This document shows positions 17,816 through 26,730 of a stretch of DNA of 64,000 bases, one piece after another. The position numbers and the translations under genes are program-made. The DNA comes from JALOLG01 sp963776935. Lineage in GTDB: Bacteria > Actinomycetota > Acidimicrobiia > Acidimicrobiales > Ilumatobacteraceae. The DNA lies in contig CAVZOP010000002.1 in the NCBI GenBank assembly GCA_963776935.1, forward strand, positions 620,001-684,000. The letters are read 5' to 3'. Numbering within the stretch: the stretch's first letter is position 1; the number at the start of each line of letters is the position of its first letter. The notes under the pieces are model-generated. The model searched no databases, was not told where the DNA came from, and saw only the letters and a list, made by a program, of their open reading frames with translations.

Positions 17816-18661
17816 TCAGACGATCGGTTCGGCGGGTGGTGGTGCGAAACGCACCGCCAGACCCTTGGCGGCGACCTGGAACAACGACACGGGTTCGGGC
17901 AGGCCGCGCAGCCGGAACTGACCGACGGCCAAGAAGCGCACGCCGTCGGTCGACACCTCCCGTGCGGCGTCCCGCGTCTCGCCGGACACCAGGATCTGTC
18001 CACCGTGGGCGACGGCACTGATGCGCGCCGCAGTGTGGACCGGCAAGCCGATGTAGTTGCCCTCGGTGAGGGTCGGGAAGCCGCTGTGGATCCCGATCCG
18101 GACGCGCACGTCGAGCCCGTCGGGCCACGCGCGGGCGCGCAACTCACGTTGGATCGCAACAGCCGTCTCGATTGCGGATGCCGGACGTTCGAACACCGCG
18201 AAGAACTCGTCGGCGCGGGTCTCGACGACGTCACCGCGGCAACGAATCGCCGCGTCGCGCAGGATCGCCCGCAGATCGTTGAGGAGCTCGCCGTAACGAT
18301 CGCCCAGTCGGCGGACCAGCTCGGTGGAGCCCTCGACGTCGGTGAGCAGCATCGTCACGAAGCCGTCCGGGAGGTGCGCCGGCTCGCGGGCGAGCGCACC
18401 TCCGAGCTCGCGCTCGGATTGCAGCTGGCCGGTGATGAAGCCGACCGGCACGATCCCGTACTTCTTCGCTGCGTTCAGCAACCGCTTGCGGGCGCGCTCC
18501 CTGGCGCGCTCGTCCTCGAACTTGACCTGACTGAAGCGGGCGAGAGCGTTGCGGACGTGGGCCTCGTCGTTGATCGGCAGCCTCCGCCGACCGTGGGAGT
18601 CGACGTACGCGAACGCGCTGTTGGGGAGGTCGGCTCGGTTCGTCGAATCGAGTCGCGCCAT
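17816..18661 (-). CDS. Class III adenylate/guanylate cyclase-domain protein
   Basis: 281 aa. Residues 1-95 form a basic N-terminal region seen in actinobacterial single-domain cyclases (FAYVDSHGRRRLPI, then RERARKRLLNAAKKYG). From about 100 the catalytic homology domain begins with FVTMLLTDVEGSTEL, the metal-binding Asp motif, followed by RGDVVETRADEFFAVF and RVRIGIHSGFPTL and a KLRGL-like FRLRGLPEP end. The substrate-specifying Lys is not obvious, so activity on ATP or GTP is unproven. No membrane segment. A TAGCGT hexamer lies 6 nt upstream of ATG 18661. Confidence 0.8.
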   Translation of the reverse strand: MARLDSTNRADLPNSAFAYVDSHGRRRLPINDEAHVRNALARFSQVKFEDERARERARKRLLNAAKKYGIVPVGFITGQLQSERELGGALAREPAHLPDGFVTMLLTDVEGSTELVRRLGDRYGELLNDLRAILRDAAIRCRGDVVETRADEFFAVFERPASAIETAVAIQRELRARAWPDGLDVRVRIGIHSGFPTLTEGNYIGLPVHTAARISAVAHGGQILVSGETRDAAREVSTDGVRFLAVGQFRLRGLPEPVSLFQVAAKGLAVRFAPPPAEPIV

Positions 18662-18667
18662 GCACCG

Positions 18668-18673
18668 ACGCTA
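18668..18673 (-). promoter_or_regulatory. Putative -10 element (TAGCGT) for the cyclase gene
   Basis: On the minus strand TAGCGT ends 6 nt before ATG 18661 and nothing resembling a ribosome site intervenes. Confidence 0.55.
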
Positions 18674-18754
18674 ACAACGCACTCGGGAACGAAGCGACGA
18701 CTCCGACCGCGAAGATGTGTCGCAGAGGTCACGCTGCTGGCATCCTGATCGGCG

Positions 18755-19294
18755 ATGGATGGAACGGTTGCGTCGAGCGCCGGCAACGGCATCGTGCGCT
18801 TCAACCTGATGGCGACGGCGTTGTTCGGTGTGACGGCCGTGTACGCCGCGGTCGTGTTCTCGACCACCGCCCAGTGGATCGGTGCGATCACCGCGATCGG
18901 GTTGTTCGCGGTGGGAGTGTTCACGTTCCTGTGGGCGTACTGGAACGCGGTGCAGCGCAGCCGGACTGACGAGATCTCGGTCGCCCAGCTGTTCTTCCTG
19001 CTCGGACCGCCGACTCCGTCGCACATCCGGCGGGTGATGCTGCTGACACTGTTCGCTCAGGTCGTGATCGCGGTGGCGACGACGCTTGCCCGACCCGACG
19101 GTCCCGACGGCAATCCGGGATCGTCGCTCGCCGTCGGCTTCCTGGTGCCGATGCTCGGGTTCGGTCTCAATGGCCTGTGGGCCTCCGTCCACGGGGCATT
19201 CCCGCCGCGCTCGGATCCGGCGGCCGCGGCGCACCGCGACAGCGCCGTCACCGACACGGGTGACGAGATCGGGCAGAATGCAGACCATGGCTGA
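18755..19294 (+). CDS. Four-helix membrane protein of unknown function
   Basis: 179 aa. Four hydrophobic segments are visible: FNLMATALFGVTAVYAAVVF, WIGAITAIGLFAVGVFTFLW, VMLLTLFAQVVIAVATTLA and LAVGFLVPMLGFGLNGLW, with a polar loop (RSRTDEISVAQLFFLLGP) after the second and an acidic tail. The tail overlaps the start of the SRPBCC gene by 8 bp, so the two are probably co-transcribed. I do not recognise a named family; similar short proteins are common in Acidimicrobiia-type genomes, which is an impression rather than a search result. Confidence 0.6.
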   Translation: MDGTVASSAGNGIVRFNLMATALFGVTAVYAAVVFSTTAQWIGAITAIGLFAVGVFTFLWAYWNAVQRSRTDEISVAQLFFLLGPPTPSHIRRVMLLTLFAQVVIAVATTLARPDGPDGNPGSSLAVGFLVPMLGFGLNGLWASVHGAFPPRSDPAAAAHRDSAVTDTGDEIGQNADHG

Positions 19295-19722
19295 GACCGC
19301 ATCCGAGACCATCACGATCGCAGCCGCGCCCGAGTCGGTGTGGGCGATCGCCGTCGACCTCGAGCGGTACCCCGAGTGGGCGCACGACGTGAAAGACGTC
19401 GTGATCACCGAGCGCGACGACGCAAGGCCGCCCGGTCGAAGTCGAGTTCCGCACGTCGGCGCTCGGGCGCAGCACCCACTACACGTTGGCGTACGACTAC
19501 AGCGAGGCACCTGCGGCGCTCGCGTGGCGGATGGTCAAGGGCGACATCCAGCGTTCGATCGACGGTGCGTACCACTTCACCCCGACGCCTGACGGCGGCA
19601 CCCAGGTGCGCTACGACCTCGCCATCGACCTCGTCGTCCCGCTCCCCGGCTTCGTGAAGCGCCGCGCTGAACGGCGCATCCTCAACGCCATCAAAGAGCT
19701 CAAGGCGCACGCCGAGGCGTGA
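19287..19722 (+). CDS. SRPBCC/START-fold lipid- or ligand-binding protein, frameshifted as read
   Basis: About 144 aa after joining frames. The N-terminus (ETITIAAAPESVWAIAVDLERYPEW) is the classic polyketide-cyclase/START strand-helix pattern, and the C-terminus (DLVVPLPGFVKRRAERRIL) is the long amphipathic helix. The frame breaks near 19425 within GGCCGCCCGG; reading GRPVEVEFRTSALGRSTHYTL across the join gives a continuous fold. Members bind hydrophobic ligands in a helix-grip pocket; the ligand is unknown. ATG 19287 is preferred to ATG 19278. Its stop overlaps the glucokinase start (GTGA). Confidence 0.72.
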
Positions 19723-20668
19723 CCGGCCCTGGTCTTCACGTCGGCATCGACGTCGGCGGGACGAAGTGCCTCGGGGTCGCGCTCGACGCCGAGGGCAACC
19801 TCGTCGGTGAGGATCGCCGGCCCACGCCGCGCGGGACGGGCAGCGTCGACCGGTTGATCGACACCCTGGTGGAACTCGCCGGCTCACTCGGGACGTACGA
19901 CTCGCTCGGGGTCGGAGTACCCGGGCCTGGTGACCCGTGAGGGTGTGTTGCGGGCCGCTCCGAACCTCGACGGCGTCGCCGACTTCGACGTCGCCGGCGG
20001 GCTCCGGGCGCGGATCGCCGCCGACGTGCGGGTCGACAACGACGCGACGTGCGCGGCGCTCGCCGAGTGGCGGCTCGGTGCCGGTCGCGGCTCGGACGAC
20101 ATGATCCTGGTGACGCTCGGCACCGGCATCGGCGGAGGGGTCGTCGCCGGCGGCGCTCTCCAGCGCGGTCACAACGGCTTCGCCGGGGAGTTCGGCCACA
20201 TGGTGGTCGATCCGTACGGCCCGCCGTGTGTCTGCGGCCGGCGTGGGTGCTGGGAGCGGTACGCCTCGGGATCGGGGTTGGCGCGCCTCGCGCGCGAGGC
20301 GGCCGTCGGACGGCGGGTGAGCCGCGTGCTCGACCTGGCGGAAGGTGATCCCGAGGCGGTCCGCGGCGAGCACGTGCAGATGGCGGCGCGCGAGGGTGAC
20401 GGCGATTCGCTGGCGGTGATCGACGAGTTCGGCCGGTGGGTCGCGCTCGGTCTCGTGAACCTCACGAACGCACTCGATCCCGACGTGTTCGTGCTCGGCG
20501 GAGGACTCGCGGCGGGCGCCGACCTGTACCTCGCCCCGATCCAGCGCTGGTTCGGTGAGCTGATCTACTCGCCCGATCTGCGCAAGCACCCACGCGTCGC
20601 GTTCGCCCACTGGAACGAGCGCGCCGGCGCCGTCGGCGCGGCATTGCTCCACCAGACTCGACGATTAG
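19719..20668 (+). CDS. ROK-family glucokinase, frameshifted as read
   Basis: About 316 aa. Phosphorylates glucose or a related sugar. All catalytic motifs are present: GIDVGGTKCLG (phosphate loop), VDNDATCAAL (catalytic Asp), TLGTGIGGGVVAGG, and the zinc-binding CVCGRRGCWERYAS. The first 68 codons end in VGVPG and the rest resumes in another frame at LVTREGVLRAAPNLDG, a one-base break near 19924 in a CCCGGG tract. As read the second frame lacks a stop and runs antisense through ppa to 21165. A TAG at 20666 in the adjacent frame is a sensible end, so a second indel near the 3' end is likely. Confidence 0.8.
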
Positions 20669-21174
20669 GACTCGGACGGCCTGTAATTGGCGCGAGCTTC
20701 GTCGATCTCGCGCCAGGCCTCTTCTCGGCCACCCATCCCGAGCGTCGAGCTGTGCTTGTCGGGTTCGAGCGCCTTGTAGACCTCGAAGAAGTGCTGGATC
20801 TCGGCGCGCAGTTGCGGCGTCAGGTCTTCGATGTCGTGGGCGTCCTGCCAGCGCGGCTCCTTCGACGGGACGCAGATCAGCTTGGCGTCCTCGCCCGCTT
20901 CGTCGCGCATGTACAACACACCGAGCGGGCGGGCCTCGACCCAGACACCCGGGTACACGGGGTCTTCGAGCAACACCAACGCATCCAGTGGATCGCCGTC
21001 GCCGCCGAGCGTGTCGGGCACGAAGCCGTAGTCAGCGGGGTACGTGGTGGCGGTGAACAGCCGCCGATCGAGGAACACCCGACCGGTCTCGTGATCGATC
21101 TCGTACTTGTTGCGGCTGCCCCGCGGGATCTCGATCACGATGAAGATGCACCCTTCGGCGGGTGACTTGGGCAT
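20665..21174 (-). CDS. ppa: Inorganic pyrophosphatase
   Basis: 169 aa, family I soluble enzyme that hydrolyses pyrophosphate and drives biosynthesis. Signature residues: VIEIPRGSRNKYEID, then YPADYGFVPDTLGGDGDPLDAL, which includes the metal-binding DGDPLD core, and KLICVP. ATG 21174 (MPKSPAEGCIFIVIEIP) is chosen over the upstream ATG as it matches the family's usual N-terminus. The gene converges on the glucokinase: their stop codons share bases at 20665-20668. It diverges from the aminotransferase gene. Confidence 0.92.
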   Translation of the reverse strand: MPKSPAEGCIFIVIEIPRGSRNKYEIDHETGRVFLDRRLFTATTYPADYGFVPDTLGGDGDPLDALVLLEDPVYPGVWVEARPLGVLYMRDEAGEDAKLICVPSKEPRWQDAHDIEDLTPQLRAEIQHFFEVYKALEPDKHSSTLGMGGREEAWREIDEARANYRPSES

Positions 21175-21230
21175 CCGGCGATCATCCCACATCGCGAGAA
21201 CCCAGCCGAGGGTGCCGTACCGGCAGCCAG

Positions 21231-21236
21231 TAGCGT
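21231..21236 (+). promoter_or_regulatory. Putative -10 element (TAGCGT) for the aminotransferase gene
   Basis: TAGCGT ends exactly 7 nt before ATG 21244 and no ribosome site lies between. Confidence 0.6.
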
Positions 21237-21243
21237 CGGATTC

Positions 21244-22449
21244 ATGGAGTTTCGTCGCATCACGAATCTGCCGCCGTACGTGTTCACGATCATCAACAAC
21301 TTGAAGATCGAGGCACGGCGGGCAGGCGCTGACGTGATCGACCTCGGCTTCGGCAACCCCGACATCGCCTCACCCGAGATCGCCGTCGACAAACTCGCCG
21401 AAGCCGCCAGGAACGCCCGCAACCACCGCTACTCGCTGAGCCGCGGGCTCCCGAAGCTGCGCGAGGCGATCGCCGGCTACTACGCCAGGACGTGGGACGT
21501 CGAACTCGATCCGGAGCTCGAGATCACCAACACGATCGGATCCAAGGAGGGCTTCAGCCACCTGATGTGGGTGTTGCTCGATCGTGGCGACGCGGCGATC
21601 GTGCCCAGTCCGAGCTACCCGATCCACATCTACGGTCCGCTGTTCGCCGGCGCCGACCTGCGCCAGGTGCCGATGCGCGGGCTCACCCACCCGGAAGCCC
21701 GCCAGAACTTCGCCGACGACTTCTTCGCCAGCCTGCACACGGCGTACGACGTCGGCTGGCCGAAGCCACGTGTGCTCGTGATCTCGTTCCCGCACAACCC
21801 GACGGGTGCGAGCGTCGATCTCGCGTTCATGCAGCGCGTCGTCGACTTCTGCCTCGAGCGCGGGATGATCGTGGTCCACGACTTCGCCTACGCCGACATC
21901 GGCTTCGAAGGCGTCAAGCCCCCGAGCATCCTGCAGGCTGTCGGCGCCAGGGAGTGTGCGGTCGAGCAGTACTCGATGACGAAGAGCTTCTCGATGGCCG
22001 GCTGGCGGTGCGCGTTCATGCTCGGCAACGCCGAGGTGGTGCAAGCGCTCGTGAAGCTCAAGAGCTATCTCGACTACGGAATGTTCCAACCCGTGCAGAT
22101 CGCGGCCACCGTCGCCCTCAACGAGGCGGTGGACGTGCCGAACGAGATCTGCGCGACGTACGAGCGCCGGTGCGACGTGCTCATCGACGGGCTCACGAAG
22201 ATGGGGTGGAACGTCCTGAAGCCCGGCGGATCGATGTTCGTGTGGGCGCCGATCCCCGAGCCGTACGCCGAGATGGACTCGGTCGAGTTCTGCTCGATGA
22301 TCGTCAGGGACTGCAACGTGGCGCTGTCGCCGGGCCTCGGGTTCGGGCCGGGCGGCGAGGGTTACGTCCGGTTCGCACTGATCGAGAACGACAAGCGCAT
22401 CCAGCAGGGGCTGCGCAACCTCCGTCGCGGGCTCACCAAACTCGGGTGA
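21244..22449 (+). CDS. Class I/II PLP aminotransferase, AlaC-like
   Basis: 401 aa. The PLP lysine sits in YSMTKSFSMAGWRCAF, preceded by SFPHNPTGASVDL and VVHDFAYADIGFEG. The N-terminus (RRITNLPPYVFTIINNLK) and GNPDIASPE resemble E. coli AlaC (YfdZ) and related alanine/glutamate-pyruvate transaminases closely. The likely reaction makes alanine from pyruvate with glutamate. LL-diaminopimelate aminotransferase and methionine-pathway relatives share this fold, so substrate is not certain. It stands alone with its own leaderless-type promoter, and is followed 72 bp later by an ACT-domain gene that could be regulatory. Confidence 0.85.
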   Translation: MEFRRITNLPPYVFTIINNLKIEARRAGADVIDLGFGNPDIASPEIAVDKLAEAARNARNHRYSLSRGLPKLREAIAGYYARTWDVELDPELEITNTIGSKEGFSHLMWVLLDRGDAAIVPSPSYPIHIYGPLFAGADLRQVPMRGLTHPEARQNFADDFFASLHTAYDVGWPKPRVLVISFPHNPTGASVDLAFMQRVVDFCLERGMIVVHDFAYADIGFEGVKPPSILQAVGARECAVEQYSMTKSFSMAGWRCAFMLGNAEVVQALVKLKSYLDYGMFQPVQIAATVALNEAVDVPNEICATYERRCDVLIDGLTKMGWNVLKPGGSMFVWAPIPEPYAEMDSVEFCSMIVRDCNVALSPGLGFGPGGEGYVRFALIENDKRIQQGLRNLRRGLTKLG

Positions 22450-22511
22450 GCGCGGCCCGCCGTCTGCCACGGACGCGCGAGCGATTCATGTCCCCGAAAC
22501 AACGTCGCCGG

Positions 22512-22517
22512 TAGGTT
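22512..22517 (+). promoter_or_regulatory. Putative -10 element (TAGGTT) for the ACT-domain gene
   Basis: TAGGTT ends 4 nt before GTG 22522 but 7 nt before the in-frame GTG 22525, which suggests that 22525 is the true start. Confidence 0.5.
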
Positions 22518-22521
22518 CCGC

Positions 22522-23124
22522 GTGGTGCACACCGTCGTCCTGCGCGTCTGGTTGCCAGACCGGCCCGGTGCGCTCGGTCAGGTCGCCAGCCGGATCGGCT
22601 CGGTGCGCGGCGACGTGCTCGGCATCGAGATCCTCGAATCCGGTGGCGGGCGTGTGGTCGACGAGCTCGTCATCGGGCTGTCCGACGCGAGCCTGGTCGA
22701 CCTGCTGATCGCCGAGGTGAGCGCGGTCGACGGAGTGTCGGTCGAACACGTACGACCGATCGACGGCGACCGGGTCGACCCCGACCTCCTGGCACTCGCG
22801 TCCGGCGCCGAGATCGCCGAGGCGGATCCGGCCGACCGACTGGCCGTGCTGTGTGCAGCCGTCGCCCGTGTCGCCGATGCCGAGTGGGCGGTCGTCATCC
22901 GCGACAAACGTGTCGTGCACTCGTTCGGAGAGCCACCCGAGCTGCCGTGGCTGCTCGCCTTCCTCGACGGCAGCCAGCACCTGCGCGACGCGAACGGCGC
23001 ACCGAGCGATCTGGTCTGGGCCCACCTGCCGCGATCCGGTGTCGCGGTGGCGGCGGGGCGATCGGAGCGAACAGTGCGCGAGCGCGAACGTACCGCGCGT
23101 CGCACTGCTCGCGAGGGTCGCTGA
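22522..23124 (+). CDS. ACT-domain protein
   Basis: 200 aa (199 if it starts at GTG 22525, which fits the upstream hexamer better). Residues 3-75 form an ACT fold: VVLRVWLPDRPGALGQVASRI then GDVLGIEILESGGGRVVDEL, the pattern of amino-acid-sensing regulatory domains. Residues about 95-180 form a second domain (CAAVARVADAEWAVVIRDKRV, HLPRSGVAVAAGR) that I do not recognise. The C-terminus is Arg-rich. No catalytic domain is present, so it may sense a ligand and act on a partner. It is convergent with glpK. Confidence 0.7.
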   Translation: MVHTVVLRVWLPDRPGALGQVASRIGSVRGDVLGIEILESGGGRVVDELVIGLSDASLVDLLIAEVSAVDGVSVEHVRPIDGDRVDPDLLALASGAEIAEADPADRLAVLCAAVARVADAEWAVVIRDKRVVHSFGEPPELPWLLAFLDGSQHLRDANGAPSDLVWAHLPRSGVAVAAGRSERTVRERERTARRTAREGR

Positions 23125-23136
23125 CGCACTCGAGCG

Positions 23137-24636
23137 CTAGGGCTCGTCGCCCCAACCGCGTGAACGCTCGACCGCCCGCAGCCACTGGGCGTGGGCGATG
23201 TCGGCGAGCGTCCGGTCGTCGGCGGGCGTGAACGTGGCGTCGAGTTGCCAGCGGGCGGCGATCGTATCGAGGTCGGGCCAGACGCCTTCGGCGAGGCCGG
23301 CGAGGAACGCCGCCCCGAGGGCGGTGGTCTCCTGGTCGACGGGTCGTCGAACCGGTACCCCGAGCTGATCGGCCTGCATCTGCAGCATGATGTCCATCGC
23401 CGACGCGCCGCCGTCGACTCGCAGGTCGGTGATCGGCGTGCCGCTGGCGGCCACCATGGCGGAGACGGCGTCGCGGGTCTGGTACGCCATCGCCTCGATG
23501 ACCGCCCTGGTCAGATGGGCCCGTGTGGTGCCGCGGGTGATCCCGAGAACGATGCCGCGCGCGTGCGGATCCCACCACGGCGAGCCGAGCCCGGTGAACG
23601 CCGGGACGACGTACACGCCACCGTTGTCCGGCACGCTGGCGGCGAGCGGTCCGGCCTCCGTCGCGGCGTCGACGATGTTGATGCCGTCGCGCAACCACTG
23701 GATCGCGGCACCGGTGACGAAGATCGCCCCCTCGAGCGCGTACGCCACCGTCCCGTCGGCCAGCTCCCAGGCGATCGTGGTCAGCATCCCTTCGGTCGGG
23801 GGCGGGCACCGGTCGCCGACGTTGAGCAGCACGAAGCTCCCCGTGCCGTACGTGTTCTTCGCCGTGCCCGGCTCGAAACAGGCCTGGCCGAACAACGCCG
23901 CCTGCTGATCACCGGCGATGCCGCTCACGGGAATGCCGGGCACGACCGCGCAGCGGTCGGACGTGACACCGAATCGACCGCTCGACGGGCGCACGTCGGG
24001 CAGCGCCGACATCGGCACGTGGAGCAGATCGCACAGCTCGGGGTCCCAGCGGCGCTCGACGATGTCGAACAGCATCGTGCGGCTGGCGTTGGTCGGATCG
24101 GTGGCGAACACGTCACCACCGGTCAGGTTCCACAACAGCCAAGAGTCGACCGTGCCGAGGGCGAGGTCGTCGGAGACCCCGACCGCACCCTCGGTCAGCA
24201 GCCACTCGAACTTGGTGCCGCTGAAGTAGGGATCGAGCACCAGGCCGGTGCGTGCCCGGACGAGGTCGAGGTGCCCCTGCGCCGTGAGCTCGTCGCACCG
24301 ATCGGCGGTCCGCCGGTCCTGCCAGACGATCGCGTTGGCGAAGGGCTCGCCCGTCGTGCGGTCCCAGGCGACGGCGGTCTCGCGCTGGTTGGTGATGCCG
24401 ATCGCCGCGACGTGCTCGGCGCCGACGGCGCTGACGACCTCGTCGAGCGTGGCTTTCACCGCCGTCCAGATCTCGGCGGCGTCGTGCTCGACCCAGCCGG
24501 GATGTGGGTAGTACTGCGTGAACTCCCGGTAGGACGCCACCGGCGGCTGGTCCTCGGCGAAGACGGCACGGCTGCGGACACCCGTCGTGCCGGCGTCGAT
24601 CGCGATCACACACGTCCGGCTGGTCACGGCGGTCAC
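23137..24636 (-). CDS. glpK: Glycerol kinase
   Basis: 499 aa, the normal length. Makes glycerol 3-phosphate from glycerol and ATP. The N-terminal DAGTTGVRSRA, the glycerol-binding pair R85-E86 (TNQRETAVAWDR), W105 (IVWQDRRT), Y137 (DPYFSGTKFEWLL) and the Asp of GIAGDQQAALFGQ are all conserved, as is GTGSFVLLN. It lies about 16 kb away from glpD. A small membrane-protein gene lies 24 bp upstream on the same strand. Start is GTG 24636; GTG 24627 is a possible alternative. Confidence 0.93.
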   Translation of the reverse strand: MTAVTSRTCVIAIDAGTTGVRSRAVFAEDQPPVASYREFTQYYPHPGWVEHDAAEIWTAVKATLDEVVSAVGAEHVAAIGITNQRETAVAWDRTTGEPFANAIVWQDRRTADRCDELTAQGHLDLVRARTGLVLDPYFSGTKFEWLLTEGAVGVSDDLALGTVDSWLLWNLTGGDVFATDPTNASRTMLFDIVERRWDPELCDLLHVPMSALPDVRPSSGRFGVTSDRCAVVPGIPVSGIAGDQQAALFGQACFEPGTAKNTYGTGSFVLLNVGDRCPPPTEGMLTTIAWELADGTVAYALEGAIFVTGAAIQWLRDGINIVDAATEAGPLAASVPDNGGVYVVPAFTGLGSPWWDPHARGIVLGITRGTTRAHLTRAVIEAMAYQTRDAVSAMVAASGTPITDLRVDGGASAMDIMLQMQADQLGVPVRRPVDQETTALGAAFLAGLAEGVWPDLDTIAARWQLDATFTPADDRTLADIAHAQWLRAVERSRGWGDEP

Positions 24637-24660
24637 CGTACCCGCGGGTCGCCGGCGCGT

Positions 24661-25008
24661 TCAGCGGCGCCGGTTGCCGGGTCGGTGTGAGCCACCGCCG
24701 GACGTGCGGCGAGTCGGAGCCGGACGCTGGCGGGGACCGTCCGGCACGGCCGGCTTCGCACCGGGCTCGACGCGCTCGACTCGCTCGGACCGCAGCTGCT
24801 TGAGCGTCTTGCGCTGGTACCCGAACTTGGCGAGCACGGCGCCGAACAGCAGGTACAGCGGTCCGCTGATGAGCAGGCCCACGATCCCCCCGAGCAGGCG
24901 CGAGTCGCGGAACAACACGACGAAGATGGCCGCCATGATCCCGGCGTAGATCAGCCACTCGCGGATCAGGCGCCGCCACGGCACCGGTCGCGTCCAGTCC
25001 CAGGCCAT
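24661..25008 (-). CDS. Two-helix membrane protein with basic tail
   Basis: 115 aa. A Trp/Arg-rich amphipathic N-terminus (WDWTRPVPWRRLIREW) leads into two transmembrane segments (LIYAGIMAAIFVVLF and LLGGIVGLLISGPLYLLFGAVLA), then a long basic, proline- and arginine-rich cytoplasmic tail. AGGAAG lies 6 nt before the ATG as a ribosome site. No family recognised; conserved small proteins of this architecture are frequent in actinobacteria. It precedes glpK in the same direction, but its role there is unknown. It diverges from pfkA. Confidence 0.6.
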   Translation of the reverse strand: MAWDWTRPVPWRRLIREWLIYAGIMAAIFVVLFRDSRLLGGIVGLLISGPLYLLFGAVLAKFGYQRKTLKQLRSERVERVEPGAKPAVPDGPRQRPAPTRRTSGGGSHRPGNRRR

Positions 25009-25041
25009 CAGGGCTTCCTATCAGATTCAATTGACGTCGCA

Positions 25042-25047
25042 TATCCT
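25042..25047 (+). promoter_or_regulatory. Putative -10 element (TATCCT) for leaderless pfkA
   Basis: TATCCT ends 7 nt before GTG 25055. This placement argues for GTG 25055 over the upstream in-frame TTG 25031. Confidence 0.6.
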
Positions 25048-25054
25048 CAGCTGG

Positions 25055-26093
25055 GTGCGGATCGGCGTGCTCACCGGCGGAGGCGACTGCCCCGGACTCA
25101 ACGCCGTGATCCGCGCCATCGTCCGCAAGGCCGAGCGCCACTACGGCGACGAGGTGCTCGGGTTCCTCGACGCCTGGGACGGCGTGCGCGAGCGACGCAC
25201 GATCCCGCTCACGGTCGAGACGATGCGCGGCACGCTCCCGCGTGGAGGCACGGTGATCGGCACCCGGCGCGGTAGTCCGTTCGATCGACCCGACGGGGTC
25301 GACGAGATCAAGGCGACGCTGGCCGACATGGGTCTCGAGGGGCTCATCGTCATCGGCGGCAACGGTTCGCTGACGGTGGCGTGCCGCCTCCACAGCGAGC
25401 ACGGCCTGCCCATCGTCGGTGTGCCGAAGACGATCGACAACGACATCTACGGCACCGACCTGACGTTCGGCTTCAACACCGCGGTACAGATCGCGACCGA
25501 CGCCATCGACCGGTTGCACACCACCGCCGAGAGCCACGACCGGGTGATGGTCGTCGAAGTCATGGGTCGCCACAGCGGATGGATCGCGACCCACGCCGGG
25601 ATCGCCGGTGGTGCGGCGGTCGTGCTGATCCCGGAGTTCCCGTTCGACATCGACGAGGTCTGTGATCGGATCCAGCGCCGGCACGAGCGCGGTCGCCGCT
25701 ACGCCTCGATCGTGGTGGTCGCCGAGGGGGCACTGCCCAAGGATGGGTCGCTCGACATCGGCGAGCAGCGGCGTCGATCAGTACGGCCACGTGCGCCTCG
25801 GCGGGATCGGCAACATCGTCGCCGACGAGATCGGGCGCCGCACCGGATTCGACACCCGGCCGGTGCTGCTCGGTCACGTCCAGCGGGGAGGCACGCCGAC
25901 GGCCTTCGATCGTGTGCTGTCCACACGGTTCGGCGTCGCCGCCGCCGACGCCGTGCACGATCAGGCCTGGGGCGACATGGTCGTGCTCCGCGGCGGTGCG
26001 ATCGAGCGGACCCCGCTCACGGTGGCGGTCGGTCGCACCCGCGGCGTCGACCTGGCGCTGTACCACGACGTCGCCGAGCTCTTCTTCGCCTAG
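25055..26093 (+). CDS. pfkA: 6-phosphofructokinase, frameshifted as read
   Basis: About 345 aa after joining two frames. Phosphorylates fructose 6-phosphate in glycolysis. Motifs: VRIGVLTGGGDCPGLNAVIR, GTRRGSPF, PKTIDNDI (catalytic Asp), VMGRHSGWIA and LGHVQRGGTPTAFDR. The frame changes at about 25766: an extra base in GAGCAGCGG separates SLDIGE from SGVDQYGHVRLGG. The Mg-nucleotide loop reads GGNGS with Asn103, where E. coli PfkA has Asp103 and actinobacterial enzymes usually have Glu or Asp; Gly104 is kept, which argues for ATP rather than pyrophosphate as donor. Single gene, convergent with the mtr operon. Confidence 0.85.
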
Positions 26094-26106
26094 CCGGTTC
26101 AGGAAG

Positions 26107-26730
26107 TCAGCGAGGAGACGGCACGGCCGGATACGGGGGTTGCGCCGACTCCACGAGCCCGGGGAAGTCGTACACGGTCAGCGTGCCTTCGCGTGTCTCG
26201 CCGTCGCCTTTCGGCCATCGTTGATCCTGGCCGTCCACGCGCAGCCGGACGGCTCCGATGCCCTCGATCTCGCTGGCCGTGAACACGATCTGGGCCACGG
26301 CGAGCACGAGCAGGTCGCCCGACAGCTCGGTGATCTCAGGGGAGACGTCGACGAACAGCACCTCTCCCGACCTGTCGGTCGACAGCAACTGGGTCTCCTG
26401 GGGGATGTTGGTCACCAGCCGCGACGCCAACTCCTCGGGGTTCGGACCCGCCAGCAGCGACTTGATCAGCGGCGTGGCACCCGGCGCCACGTCCCGCGAG
26501 GTCGAGCGCAAGAGGCTCGGATCGCCGGCTTCGCTCGGCGCCACCAGGTAGATGCGGCTGGTCCCGCCCGCCTCGTCACCATCGGATACGGCGTTGGCGG
26601 TCAGGTTGCGCTCGGCGGGGGAGACGTCGCGCGGTGCCGAATCGGGCGCGATGCCACATCCGCCGGTCACGACGAGCGCGACCGCGAGCAGGATGGCGCC
26701 GACTCGTCCACGCGGCGGCCGTGCCGTCAC
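26107..26730 (-). CDS. GerMN-domain lipoprotein, short LpqB-like
   Basis: 207 aa. The signal peptide ends in a lipobox (VVTGGCG, Cys about 25). The rest is a GerMN domain (IYLVAP, then ATPLIKSLLAGPNPEEL, NIPQETQLLS, VLFVDVSPEI and the ALAQIVFT-like AVAQIVFTASEI). In mycobacteria LpqB follows mtrA-mtrB and adjusts MtrB signalling, but it is about 580 aa with a C-terminal propeller. Here only the GerMN module remains. The GTG start overlaps the mtrB-like stop, so it is the third gene of the operon. Extracytoplasmic sensor partner by context. Confidence 0.8.
   Translation of the reverse strand: MTARPPRGRVGAILLAVALVVTGGCGIAPDSAPRDVSPAERNLTANAVSDGDEAGGTSRIYLVAPSEAGDPSLLRSTSRDVAPGATPLIKSLLAGPNPEELASRLVTNIPQETQLLSTDRSGEVLFVDVSPEITELSGDLLVLAVAQIVFTASEIEGIGAVRLRVDGQDQRWPKGDGETREGTLTVYDFPGLVESAQPPYPAVPSPR

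Noticed and set aside
20669..21165. C-terminal extension of the ROK glucokinase through ppa
   Set aside because: The extension is the antisense of a conserved pyrophosphatase and lies beyond the ROK domain end; a lost stop by indel is more likely.
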